From Streptosporangiaceae bacterium (GTDB taxonomy: Bacteria > Actinomycetota > Actinomycetes > Streptosporangiales > Streptosporangiaceae), in the NCBI GenBank assembly GCA_025934635.1, contig JAICWX010000172.1:1-18233 (forward strand): 18,233 nucleotides of DNA, read 5' to 3'. This document shows positions 1-6,369 of the stretch, piece by piece. Within the stretch, counting starts at the first letter, position 1. Every line of letters starts with the position of its first letter. Under the pieces are notes generated by a model, which did no database searches, had not been told where the DNA came from, and saw nothing but the letters and a program-made list of their open reading frames with translations. A program made the translations under genes and the position numbers.

Positions 1-2
1 AC

Positions 3-1208
3 CAGATCACCCAGGCCCTGCTGGCCGCGGGCAGCAGCCGTGACCTGCACCTGCTGCAGGAGTACGTGCGCGCCTGCCGCCGCACCGGCGGCATCGTGCT
101 GGCCCTGGGCAACGACGTGGTCATGCTCAACGACCACGCCCGCCGGGTGCTCGACCCCGGTGACCAGTCCGCCCTGATCGGCCACGCCACCGAGGCGCTG
201 ACCCGGCAGAACCCGGGCGCGGTGTCGGTCGACCTGCCCAGCGGCGTGGTGGCCCGGATGTTCTGCCGGCGGATCTCGGGCACCGGCCCGTACGCCGACG
301 GCGTGGTCCACGTCAAGCTGATGGCGGCGGCGGTGACCGCGCCCGAGGTGCCCGCGCCGCGGACCGCGATGTACCTGCCCGGCCTGGTCGGCAGCGGCGT
401 GCTGTGGCTGCGGGCCTGCCGGGAGGCGGAGACCCTGTATGACGCCTCGGACTGGATGACGTTCGAGGGCGAAGGCGGCGTCGGCAAGCTGGCCCTGGCC
501 CGCGCGGTGCACCAGCGGCGGAACCCGGCCGCGCCGTTCCACGTGCTCGACGCCGACGGCTCCGCCCCGGACTGGATGACCAAGGTCCGGGCCGAGCTCC
601 TCGAAGGCGTCGGGATGCTGGTCATCCGGCACGTCGACGCGCTCAACGCCAAGCAGCTGCACGCGCTGTCCAGCGCGCTGCAGGACGCCAGGACGGCCAA
701 GCGGCACAAGCACCTGCGGGTCGCGGTGACGCTGAACCGCAAGCAGGCCGGCGCCGACCTGAACCCCATAACCCGGCTGCTGCGGTTCTTCCAGGGCACC
801 GTGGAGCTGCCGCCGCTGCGCCACCACATCGAGGACCTGCACGAGCTGGTGCCGTTCTTCCTGGCCCGGCTCAGCCAGCAGGGACGGCTGACCTGCTCGC
901 CGGAGGCGATGCAGCTGCTGCTGCGGCACAACTGGCCGGGCAACACCGAGCAGCTCTGGCAGGTGCTCAAGCAGGTCGTGCAGCGCCGCCGGGCCGGCGT
1001 GATCATGCCGCGGGACCTCCCGCCGGAGTGCTGGACGGTGAGCCGGCGCCTGCTGTCCCCGCTGGAATCGATCGAGCGGGACGCGATCGTGCAGAGCCTG
1101 CAGGACCACGAGGGCAACAAGGTCCGCGCGGCCGAGGCGCTGGGCATGTCCCGGGCCACCATCTACCGCAAGATCCACGAGTACGGGATCGTCGCCTCCG
1201 GCAGCTGA
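3..1208 (+). CDS. Fis-family (bEBP-like) transcriptional activator, 5'-partial
   Basis: Probable transcriptional activator of the actinobacterial AcoR-like type; only the 3' part is present because the frame is already open at base 3. A sensory/linker segment (ALGNDVVMLNDHAR) precedes a degenerate AAA+ domain. That domain has a Walker A-like GEGGVGK near bases 468-488 and a weak Walker B-like LVIRHVDAL. A C-terminal Fis-type helix-turn-helix follows (ESIERDAIVQSL ... NKVRAAEALGMSRATIYRKI), ending at the TGA at 1206-1208. The GAFTGA loop that contacts sigma-54 is not visible. This fits actinobacterial members of the family, which act without sigma-54 (family knowledge). The neighbouring 1209-1351 gap carries three copies of a dyad box and leads to a transporter gene, so the transporter may be its target (inference). 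Confidence 0.85.
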   Translation, partial: QITQALLAAGSSRDLHLLQEYVRACRRTGGIVLALGNDVVMLNDHARRVLDPGDQSALIGHATEALTRQNPGAVSVDLPSGVVARMFCRRISGTGPYADGVVHVKLMAAAVTAPEVPAPRTAMYLPGLVGSGVLWLRACREAETLYDASDWMTFEGEGGVGKLALARAVHQRRNPAAPFHVLDADGSAPDWMTKVRAELLEGVGMLVIRHVDALNAKQLHALSSALQDARTAKRHKHLRVAVTLNRKQAGADLNPITRLLRFFQGTVELPPLRHHIEDLHELVPFFLARLSQQGRLTCSPEAMQLLLRHNWPGNTEQLWQVLKQVVQRRRAGVIMPRDLPPECWTVSRRLLSPLESIERDAIVQSLQDHEGNKVRAAEALGMSRATIYRKIHEYGIVASGS

Positions 1209-1218
1209 ATCGCCGGCC

Positions 1219-1268
1219 AATCAGGGCACAAAGCCCCTGAATCAGGACACTTTCGGTGCCCTGATTCA
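1219..1268. promoter_or_regulatory. Three AATCAGGRCAC boxes (candidate operator array)
   Basis: AATCAGGGCAC at 1219-1229 and AATCAGGACAC at 1240-1250 are direct copies; GTGCCCTGATT at 1256-1266 is an exact inverted copy of the first. Boxes 2 and 3 also form a 13-bp stem with one mismatch (1238-1250 with 1256-1268, loop TTTCG). No T-run follows, so an activator operator is more likely than a terminator. It sits between a Fis-type activator gene and a transporter gene. Confidence 0.55.
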
Positions 1269-1351
1269 AACTGAGAACACATGTGCCTGGTCATAGGCGT
1301 ACGGATGCATTAAGCCCGCTTTCGCGGGGCGCCGCATCCAAAGGAGCGACT

Positions 1352-2011
1352 ATGACCGCTCTCGACGCAAACCCCGACGACGTCGCCGCCCCGGAGGCCG
1401 CCGCCCCCGTGGTCGGCCCGCTGGCCGGCGACCCGTCCATCCTCGGCCTGGGAAGCTTCATCGTCGGCTCCGTCGCGCTCGGCCTGAGCCTGGTCGGCGT
1501 GGTGCCGGCCGGCGTCCTCGGCGCGCCGCTGGCCATCATCCTGGCCGCCACCGCCCTGGGCCTGCTGATGGCCACGGTCTGGTGCGCGGCCCTGGGGCAG
1601 AGCGCGGTAGCCGCCGTGTTCGGCATCTTCGGCACGTTCTGGCTGAGCTACGCGGTCCTCGTGCTCGGCCTGGACCACAACTGGTTCGCCATCACCGCCA
1701 CCGCGGTGCTGGCCACGGTGAAGCTGTTCCTGGTCAGCTGGCTGATCGCCATCATCATGCTGACCCTGACCACGCTGCGCCTGCCGTCCGCCTTCACCGC
1801 GGTGTTCGCCCTGGTCGACCTGGCCCTGCTGCTCCTGCTCATCGCCTACGCCTCGGCGTCGGCGGCGGGCGTGCCGCCGTCCGGCCTGATCAAGACGGCC
1901 GGTTACGTGGTGCTCATCTTCGCCGCCCTCGGCATGTACCTGTTCGCCGGCGCGGCCGCGACCGGCACCGGCGGAAAGCCCCTCCCGCTCGGCCGCCCGC
2001 TGATGAAGTAG
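1352..2011 (+). CDS. GPR1/FUN34/YaaH (SatP-like) acetate/succinate transporter
   Basis: Predicted inner-membrane transporter of the acetate uptake family (AceTr; SatP/YaaH), 219 aa, the usual size for the family. The start is the ATG at 1352, chosen because AAGGAGCG lies just upstream at 1341-1348; earlier in-frame starts lack this. An N-terminal Ala/Pro-rich tail is followed by DPSILGLGSFIVG, matching the family's NPAPLGL-type first-helix motif, then six hydrophobic segments. FGIFGTFWLSYAVLVLG (about residues 90-106) matches the conserved FG..FWLS family motif. The gene follows the activator gene by 143 bp, and the gap holds the dyad boxes, suggesting control by that activator. Substrate is inferred from family only. 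Confidence 0.88.
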   Translation: MTALDANPDDVAAPEAAAPVVGPLAGDPSILGLGSFIVGSVALGLSLVGVVPAGVLGAPLAIILAATALGLLMATVWCAALGQSAVAAVFGIFGTFWLSYAVLVLGLDHNWFAITATAVLATVKLFLVSWLIAIIMLTLTTLRLPSAFTAVFALVDLALLLLLIAYASASAAGVPPSGLIKTAGYVVLIFAALGMYLFAGAAATGTGGKPLPLGRPLMK

Positions 2012-2031
2012 GCAGCGCTGAAGTAACAACC

Positions 2032-2061
2032 AAAAAATCAGGCACCAAACGGGGCACCGTT
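2032..2061 (-). terminator. Possible terminator of the phosphoesterase gene
   Basis: Read on the minus strand, a 5-bp stem with a 4-nt loop (AACGG-TGCC-CCGTT, 2048-2061) is followed about 10 nt later by a run of six T (A-run at 2032-2037 on plus). It lies between two convergent genes. The stem is short and the T-run is offset, so support is weak. Confidence 0.35.
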
Positions 2062-2071
2062 CCCGCACTCC

Positions 2072-3658
2072 TCACGTGCGAGCCCCGCGCCGGCGACGAG
2101 GCTGCCGGTCCCACGAGCCCCAGCGCACCGTGGGTTCCGGCAGCTTCGGCGCTTCGGCGAAGGCCGGCTCGCTGTCCAGGTCGATGGCACCCAGCGGTGA
2201 GACGGCGGCGGCGTCCCGGCGGGTCAGCGGCGGCAGGTTCCACTTCTCCTCGATCAGCTTGAGTACCGAGGTGTGGTCCAGCGTCTCGCTGTGGACGTAG
2301 TCCGGGCGGGCGTAGGGGGAGACGATCACGGCCGGGACCCGGAAGCCGTAGCGGTCGTAGTCCCGCGGCCCGTCGTCGATGGCCTTGAGCCGGTTAAGGC
2401 CCCCGCCGAAGGCCGGCTTGAGCAGCGTGCGCAGCCACCGGGGCAGGTCGAGGATGTAGTTGCGCGCGGCGATGTCGTCGGGCGGCACCGCCGCCGGCGG
2501 CGGGACGTGGTCGTAGTAGCCGCCCCCCTCGTCGTAGAGCCAGATCAGCAGCGTGTGCGGCCAGCCCGGGCCGGCCATGACGCGGTTGATCACCTCGGCC
2601 GCGAAGGACTCGCCCCGCGCGATGTCCTGCGGGTTCTCCTCCGAGTAGACCTCGAAGTCGGGGTCCACGATGGCGACCGCGGGCAGCGTGCCCGCGTCGG
2701 CGTCGGCGAAGAACCTTTCCGTCCGCCGCAGGTGCCGGACGCAGCTGGCCAGCCCGAGGGGATACAGGTCGGCGGTGAACGACTTGTTGCCCACGGCCCG
2801 GTCGGTCACCCCCGGCAGCCACCGCCCGGCCTGCGCCAGCCGCCGTACGGCGGTGAGCCCGCGGCCGCCGAGCAGCCGCCGCGCCAGCACCGAGTAGTGC
2901 CGCACGTTGTGGTAGTTGACCCAGCTGATCCCGTGCCGGGTCAGCACGTCGAAGATCGTCCCGTTCTCCGGGTAGTCGACGATGTCCCAGGGCAGGTCGT
3001 CCATGAGCCCGTTGGCCGTGCCGGAGATGAGGAACCGGCGGTTCGGGAACGTCGGGCCCAGGCAGGAACTGAACCAGCGGTCGCACAGCGGGAAGGTCCG
3101 CGCCAGCCCGTAGTAGAACGGCAGGTCGTCTTCGGTCCAGTAGCCCATCGGCACCGCCGGGTCGGCCCCCGGCAGCGCCCGGGCCACGGCCGCCGCGAAC
3201 CCGTCGTTGCGCCCGCCGGCGAACGCGATGTGGCTGGCGTGCCAGTTCTGGCTGGGATCGTTCTTCACCTGGGTCCTGGAGGTCAGGTGGTGAACGGGAT
3301 ACCCCTTCCCGTTCGGAATGAAGTTGACGGCGTCCGGCGTCCCGTCCGCCCCGGCCGGCAGCCCCTCGCCCCGCCCGGCCAGCATGCCCAGGTAGTTGTC
3401 ATACGAGTGGTTCTCCATCATCAGCACCACGATGTGCCTGATCTCCGGCAGCAGATCCGCCCCCTCCGCCACCTCCGGCCGCGGCCGCCCGCCACCCCTA
3501 GGCCGCGCGCCTCCACCTGACCGCTCGCCGTCCCCAGGCCGCTCGCCGTCCCCTGACCGGATGCCCCCGCGCCGCGCCTTAGCCCGCGCCGAGCGCGCAC
3601 GGCGGCGCCCGATCTCCTTGTTCTCCAGCCTCTCCCACAAGGCCAGCGTCTCCCACAT
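2072..3658 (-). CDS. Alkaline phosphatase-like phosphoesterase (PF04185, phospholipase C/acid phosphatase family)
   Basis: Metal-dependent phosphoesterase of the bacterial phospholipase C/acid phosphatase family, about 528 aa. The ATG at 3658 is preceded by GAGGAGG with 9-nt spacing, so I prefer it to ATGs at 3688 and 3808. Residues 73-91 (IRHIVVLMMENHSYDNYLG) are the family's N-terminal metal-binding motif. LIWLYDEGGGYYDHVPPP and VPAVIVSPYARPDYVHSETLDHTSVLKLIEE are the two conserved downstream motifs. The N terminus is basic and has no Sec or Tat signal peptide, unlike secreted mycobacterial phospholipases C. Residues 33-60 are low-complexity Gly/Arg/Pro, partly encoded by an 18-bp tandem duplication (3521-3538 and 3539-3556). 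Substrate cannot be called. Confidence 0.88.
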   Translation of the reverse strand: MWETLALWERLENKEIGRRRARSARAKARRGGIRSGDGERPGDGERSGGGARPRGGGRPRPEVAEGADLLPEIRHIVVLMMENHSYDNYLGMLAGRGEGLPAGADGTPDAVNFIPNGKGYPVHHLTSRTQVKNDPSQNWHASHIAFAGGRNDGFAAAVARALPGADPAVPMGYWTEDDLPFYYGLARTFPLCDRWFSSCLGPTFPNRRFLISGTANGLMDDLPWDIVDYPENGTIFDVLTRHGISWVNYHNVRHYSVLARRLLGGRGLTAVRRLAQAGRWLPGVTDRAVGNKSFTADLYPLGLASCVRHLRRTERFFADADAGTLPAVAIVDPDFEVYSEENPQDIARGESFAAEVINRVMAGPGWPHTLLIWLYDEGGGYYDHVPPPAAVPPDDIAARNYILDLPRWLRTLLKPAFGGGLNRLKAIDDGPRDYDRYGFRVPAVIVSPYARPDYVHSETLDHTSVLKLIEEKWNLPPLTRRDAAAVSPLGAIDLDSEPAFAEAPKLPEPTVRWGSWDRQPRRRRGART

Positions 3659-3805
3659 GGCCGCGCGCCTCCTCACCCCACCTGCCATACCGTCACCGCC
3701 GCCCCCGTTGAACTTTCCCCAACCCGTCCCCCCAACCAGCCCGCCCCCTCCACGACCAGCCTGCCCACGCCAGACCCGCGTCCGCGCCTCAATTCCGGGG
3801 GTACT

Positions 3806-3859
3806 CATGATCGCGAAGGGTTGACTACGATTTCTGATAGAAAACTCTTCGCGATCATG
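3806..3859. repeat. 13-bp perfect inverted repeat with AT-rich core
   Basis: CATGATCGCGAAG (3806-3818) and CTTCGCGATCATG (3847-3859) are perfect inverted copies 28 bp apart. The interior holds a small hairpin TTTCT-GAT-AGAAA (3832-3844) and a TTGACT hexamer (3821-3826). The core is far more AT-rich than its surroundings. It sits in the 274-bp gap upstream of the phosphoesterase and downstream of the APH-fold kinase. It could be an operator-promoter, a transcript stem or a small mobile remnant. The rest of the gap (3659-3805, 3860-3932) shows nothing convincing. Confidence 0.6.
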
Positions 3860-3932
3860 GAATTCGCAGCGACGAACGCGACGCCAGGAATCCCGTGCGC
3901 CGCCTCATGCACATCGGCCTCACACGAAAGCG

Positions 3933-4682
3933 TCAGCGCAGCGCCTGACGCCAGGTGGCCAGGTGACGGTCGACGTAGTCGGCCGAAGCCGTCCAGTACC
4001 TGCCGTGACCCTCGGCGTGCAGCCGCGCCCACGGCTGCGTCCCGGTCCGGGCCCCGTTCGCGAGCAGGTCGGCCATGCCCCGGGTATGCGCGCCGATCAG
4101 CTCCGGCAGCCGCGTCCGCTGCCCGGCGCTCAGCTCGTACCCGTCGGCCATAGCCCGCAGCCGGGGGCCGTCAAGATCCGGGTCACCGCCGTCCTCCAGC
4201 GGCACGAACCCCCTGACCGCGTAGGCCAGGTCCCACAGCCGCGACCCGGGGCCCGCGCCGTCCCAGTCGATGAACACCCACCGGTCCGCCCCGGTCACCA
4301 GGTTCCACGGCGCCAGGTCGTGGTGGCAGACAAGGTCGGCGCGGTCCGGCGGGATGGCCACGTTCCACCGCGTCCCCGGCGGCGGCGAGAAGTCGTCGCA
4401 GGCGTCGTGCAGGTCCCTGATCAGCCGCCCGACGCGGTGCAGGCCCGCGGCGCCGAGCGGCGGCCGGTCCATCGCGATCGGCCCGGGAACGTACTCGATC
4501 ACCTGCCGCCCCCGGTCGTCCCGGCCCAGCGGCCGCGGCGCCCCGGTGAACCCGCGCGCCTCCAGGTGCGCGAGCAGTGACTCCACGGCCGGCGTCCAGA
4601 ACCCGGCCGGCTTGCGCACCGTGTCACCGACCCGGACGACATCGGCCGCCACGTTCCCGCCCGCCAGCACATGCTCGGTCAC
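3933..4682 (-). CDS. Aminoglycoside phosphotransferase-fold kinase (APH/choline kinase family)
   Basis: Small-molecule kinase of the APH superfamily, 249 aa from the GTG at 4682. An AGGA-type RBS precedes this start, and upstream codons belong to another gene in a different frame. VRKPAGFWTP (residues 22-31) supplies the candidate ATP-binding lysine. HHDLAPWNLV (120-129) is the Brenner catalytic loop and FIDWD (137-141) the metal-binding motif. The gene lies 14 nt after the stop of a small membrane-protein gene in the same direction, so they are probably co-transcribed. It resembles the APH-fold protein at 14947-15744 (compare WTPAVESLLAHLEARGFT with WAPAVHALLRHLERAGFT). Substrate could be an antibiotic or a metabolite; sequence alone does not decide. 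Confidence 0.87.
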   Translation of the reverse strand: MTEHVLAGGNVAADVVRVGDTVRKPAGFWTPAVESLLAHLEARGFTGAPRPLGRDDRGRQVIEYVPGPIAMDRPPLGAAGLHRVGRLIRDLHDACDDFSPPPGTRWNVAIPPDRADLVCHHDLAPWNLVTGADRWVFIDWDGAGPGSRLWDLAYAVRGFVPLEDGGDPDLDGPRLRAMADGYELSAGQRTRLPELIGAHTRGMADLLANGARTGTQPWARLHAEGHGRYWTASADYVDRHLATWRQALR

Positions 4683-4696
4683 GGCACGATCCTGCC

Positions 4697-4870
4697 CTAT
4701 CGGGCCGGCTCGGCCGGCGCCACCCAGCTCAGCGGCAGCGTCCCGTGGTGCATCCGGTAGTGCCCGACCGCGTCGAGTACCACGGTCAGCGCGCACGGGC
4801 CGACCACGACCAGGCCGAGCAGCACCGCGGCCGCCTGCGCGATCCGGCTGCGGCCCACCATCCGGCTCAT
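4697..4870 (-). CDS. Small single-pass membrane protein, 57 aa
   Basis: An ORF of 57 codons plus TAG, starting at the ATG at 4870 with AAGGTGG close upstream. The protein has a basic N terminus (MSRMVGRSR), one hydrophobic segment at about residues 10-34 (IAQAAAVLLGLVVVGPCALT), and a short tail with HYRMHHG. It is consistent with a membrane anchor, N-in by the positive-inside rule. Its stop lies 14 nt before the GTG of the APH-fold kinase, and it shares a 60-bp divergent promoter region with the P-loop kinase at 4931. I recognise no family; function unknown. It accounts for the odd apparent N-terminal extension of the kinase frame. Confidence 0.6.
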   Translation of the reverse strand: MSRMVGRSRIAQAAAVLLGLVVVGPCALTVVLDAVGHYRMHHGTLPLSWVAPAEPAR

Positions 4871-4889
4871 GCGCCCACCTTAAGCATCA

Positions 4890-4906
4890 AACGTCCCGGG
4901 AACGTT
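4890..4906. promoter_or_regulatory. Dyad in divergent promoter region
   Basis: AACGT-CCCGGG-A-ACGTT (4890-4906) is an inverted repeat with a 1-nt offset around a CCCGGG centre. It is in the middle of the 60-bp gap between the divergent small-membrane-protein/APH pair and the P-loop kinase pair, so one regulator could control both directions (inference). Confidence 0.35.
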
Positions 4907-4918
4907 ACGGCCACCTGC

Positions 4919-4924
4919 CAGAAT
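4919..4924 (+). promoter_or_regulatory. -10-like hexamer of a leaderless start
   Basis: CAGAAT ends 6 nt before the GTG at 4931, and no Shine-Dalgarno sequence is visible. This is the spacing expected if transcription begins at the start codon. Confidence 0.4.
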
Positions 4925-4930
4925 GTCCGG

Positions 4931-5521
4931 GTGGGCGTCTGGCTGGTGACCGGGGTGCAAGCGGCCGGCAAGTCGACGGTGGCCGCCTTGCTGGCCCGGC
5001 AGTTCGAGCGCGGCGTGCACGTCCGGGGCGGCCAGTTCTACCGCTGGGCCGTCACCGGCTGGGTGCATCCCGGCGACGAGCCCGCGGCCGAGGCCCGCCG
5101 GCTGCTCGACCTCCGGTACCGGCTCTCCGCGCTGGCCGCGGGGGAGTACGCCCGGGCCGGGTTCACCGCCGTCGTCCAGGACAACATCTACGGGCCCGAC
5201 GTCGCGACCTGGCTGCGCGCGGTCACCGAAGGTCCCCGGCACCTGGTCGTGCTCCGCCCCTCGGCCCCGGTCATCCGGGCGCGCGACGAGGCCCGGCGGG
5301 CCGCGACCGGCAAGATCGCCTACCGGCCCGGCGGCTTCACCGTCGAGGGGCTGGACCGCGAGCTCGCCCGGACCCCGCGGATCGGCCTGTGGCTGGACAC
5401 CTCGGCCCAGACCGCCGGGCAGACCGTGGCCGAGATCCGGCGCCGCCGCCCCGAAGCCGAGATCACAGCAGCCGAGATCCCCGAAGCCGAGATCACAGCA
5501 GCCGAAATCGGCGATCCTTGA
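4931..5521 (+). CDS. P-loop small-molecule kinase (AAA/phosphotransferase-like)
   Basis: Predicted cytoplasmic P-loop NTPase of the small kinase type (chloramphenicol phosphotransferase/adenylate-kinase-like fold), 196 aa. The start is the GTG at 4931, chosen because the Walker A motif GVQAAGKST (residues 8-16) should lie near the N terminus. VVQDNIYG (about residues 78-85) and the Arg-rich RARDEARRAATGKIAYRPGGF segment resemble a substrate and lid region. The C terminus contains an in-frame 30-bp tandem duplication (5450-5479 and 5480-5509, one mismatch) giving PEAEITAAEI twice. The stop TGA overlaps the next gene's TTG start (TTGA), so the two kinases are translationally coupled. No substrate can be assigned. 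Confidence 0.82.
   Translation: MGVWLVTGVQAAGKSTVAALLARQFERGVHVRGGQFYRWAVTGWVHPGDEPAAEARRLLDLRYRLSALAAGEYARAGFTAVVQDNIYGPDVATWLRAVTEGPRHLVVLRPSAPVIRARDEARRAATGKIAYRPGGFTVEGLDRELARTPRIGLWLDTSAQTAGQTVAEIRRRRPEAEITAAEIPEAEITAAEIGDP
5450..5509 (+). repeat. Tandem 30-bp duplication inside the kinase gene
   Basis: Two adjacent 30-bp units, 5450-5479 and 5480-5509, differ at one base (GAGATC versus GAAATC). Each encodes PEAEITAAEI. It lies at the 3' end of the first P-loop kinase gene and keeps the frame. Confidence 0.9.
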
Positions 5522-6339
5522 GGCCGCTCCCCGTCCTGGTGGTCGTCAGCGGCCCGCCCGGCTCGGGCAAGACCACGCTGGCGCACCGGCTTGCGGCCGC
5601 CATCGGCTGCCCGGCCATCTGCCGCGACGAGATCAAGGAGGGCATGGCCCGCACCGTTCCCGGGTTCACCGCCGGACCCGGCGACGAGCTGACCCGGCGC
5701 ACCAACCCGGTCTTCTTCGCCGTGCTGGACCTGCTGCTCCGCGCGGGCGTGACCACCGTGGCCGAGGCCGCCTTCCAGGACCACGGGTGGCGTCCCCGGC
5801 TCGAGCCGCTGCGCGATCTGGCCCGGATCCGCGTCGTGCACTGCGTCGCCGGCGCCGGCCTGGCCGCCGCCCGGATCACCCGGCGCGCGCAGGACAACCC
5901 GCTGCGGCGCGCCCACCCCGGTCCGCGCGACCACGCCGCACGCGAAGCCGCCCACCGCGCGTTCCGCCCGCTCCGCATCGACGCCCCCGCGCTCGAGGTC
6001 GACACCGAGGACGGATACCGCCCCCGTTCGGTCAGATCCTGTCTTTCATCGACCAAGATTTACACCGAACGGGTCCAGCTTTCACGCCCCGGCCGGAGGC
6101 GCCCAGTCGTCGGGCCGGCCGACGTGGTTGGAGAAGTCGATCGACCACTGCCACCCACTCCTCGGCGTGCCGCCAGGCCCGCAAGATGCCGGTCTCGCCG
6201 CCCGCCAGCAGCACCGGCAGCCCGTACATGCCCGGCCGTCGTGCACTTGGCGAACTCGAGCCCGTTCATCGCCCCGTCGTTACTGCGCACGTTCCAGGTC
6301 CAGTTCATGCCGCCCTGGTACCCGCGAGGCGGAGGTTAA
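5518..6339 (+). CDS. P-loop kinase (AAA family ATPase), C terminus apparently frameshifted
   Basis: Second small P-loop kinase, starting at the TTG at 5518 that overlaps the preceding TGA; the codons after it lead straight into VLVVVSGPPGSGKTTLAHRL with Walker A at about residues 11-19. DEIKEGMARTVPG and VTTVAEAAFQDHGWRP are typical of this zeta-toxin/phosphotransferase-like group. The domain normally ends as VDT.DGYRPPF..IL.FI. Here the frame is correct up to DTEDGYRP and then shifts at a run of five C (6021-6025). One extra C would give PPFGQILSFIDQDL. As written, the frame continues as unrelated, compositionally odd sequence to a stop at 6339, overlapping a convergent frame. The real end is probably near 6065. 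It may be a true frameshift, slippage or a sequence error. Confidence 0.65.
   Translation: MRPLPVLVVVSGPPGSGKTTLAHRLAAAIGCPAICRDEIKEGMARTVPGFTAGPGDELTRRTNPVFFAVLDLLLRAGVTTVAEAAFQDHGWRPRLEPLRDLARIRVVHCVAGAGLAAARITRRAQDNPLRRAHPGPRDHAAREAAHRAFRPLRIDAPALEVDTEDGYRPRSVRSCLSSTKIYTERVQLSRPGRRRPVVGPADVVGEVDRPLPPTPRRAARPARCRSRRPPAAPAARTCPAVVHLANSSPFIAPSLLRTFQVQFMPPWYPRGGG
6082..6308 (-). pseudogene. Broken 74-codon hypothetical gene (two G-run frameshifts)
   Basis: From the ATG at 6308 the frame reads MNWTWNVRSNDGAMNGLEFA and on to TTAG. Removing one G from the GGG at 6231-6233 continues it as MYGLPVLLAGGETGILRAW. Removing one G from the GGG at 6154-6156 gives EEWWQWSIDFSNHVGRPDDW, then APPAGA and a stop at 6082-6084. 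The restored protein is 74 aa with protein-like composition, rich in Trp, Asn and Asp, and its length fits the two single-base changes exactly. I do not recognise the family. Either the gene is decayed or the assembled sequence has homopolymer errors here; the neighbouring kinase shows the same kind of change 130 bp away. Confidence 0.5.
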
Positions 6340-6363
6340 CTCGCGGCCTGGCCCTGTTAACTT
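6335..6363 (+). promoter_or_regulatory. Leaderless promoter of the metallophosphoesterase gene
   Basis: Two GTTAAC palindromes (6335-6340 and 6356-6361) flank this site. TAACTT (6358-6363) fits a TANNNT -10 box and ends 6 nt before the ATG at 6370. GTTAAC at 6335-6340 lies 17 bp upstream, at -35 spacing, though it is not TTGACA-like. No RBS is present. Confidence 0.45.
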
Positions 6364-6369
6364 CAGCGC

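Noticed and set aside
1315..1330. Small GCCCGC/GCGGGGC hairpin before the transporter RBS
   Set aside because: Only about 5 bp with a mismatch; too weak to call a riboswitch or attenuator.
2273..3520. Long plus-strand open frame opposite the phosphoesterase gene
   Set aside because: Composition is Arg/Pro/Gly/Val-rich with no domain. The minus strand has a clear PF04185 protein with motifs; this is a shadow of high-GC codon use.
4270..5517. Plus-strand frame in phase with the second kinase, upstream of its TTG
   Set aside because: It overlaps the APH-fold gene and the first kinase in other frames and is low-complexity. The kinase begins at the TTG overlapping the preceding TGA.
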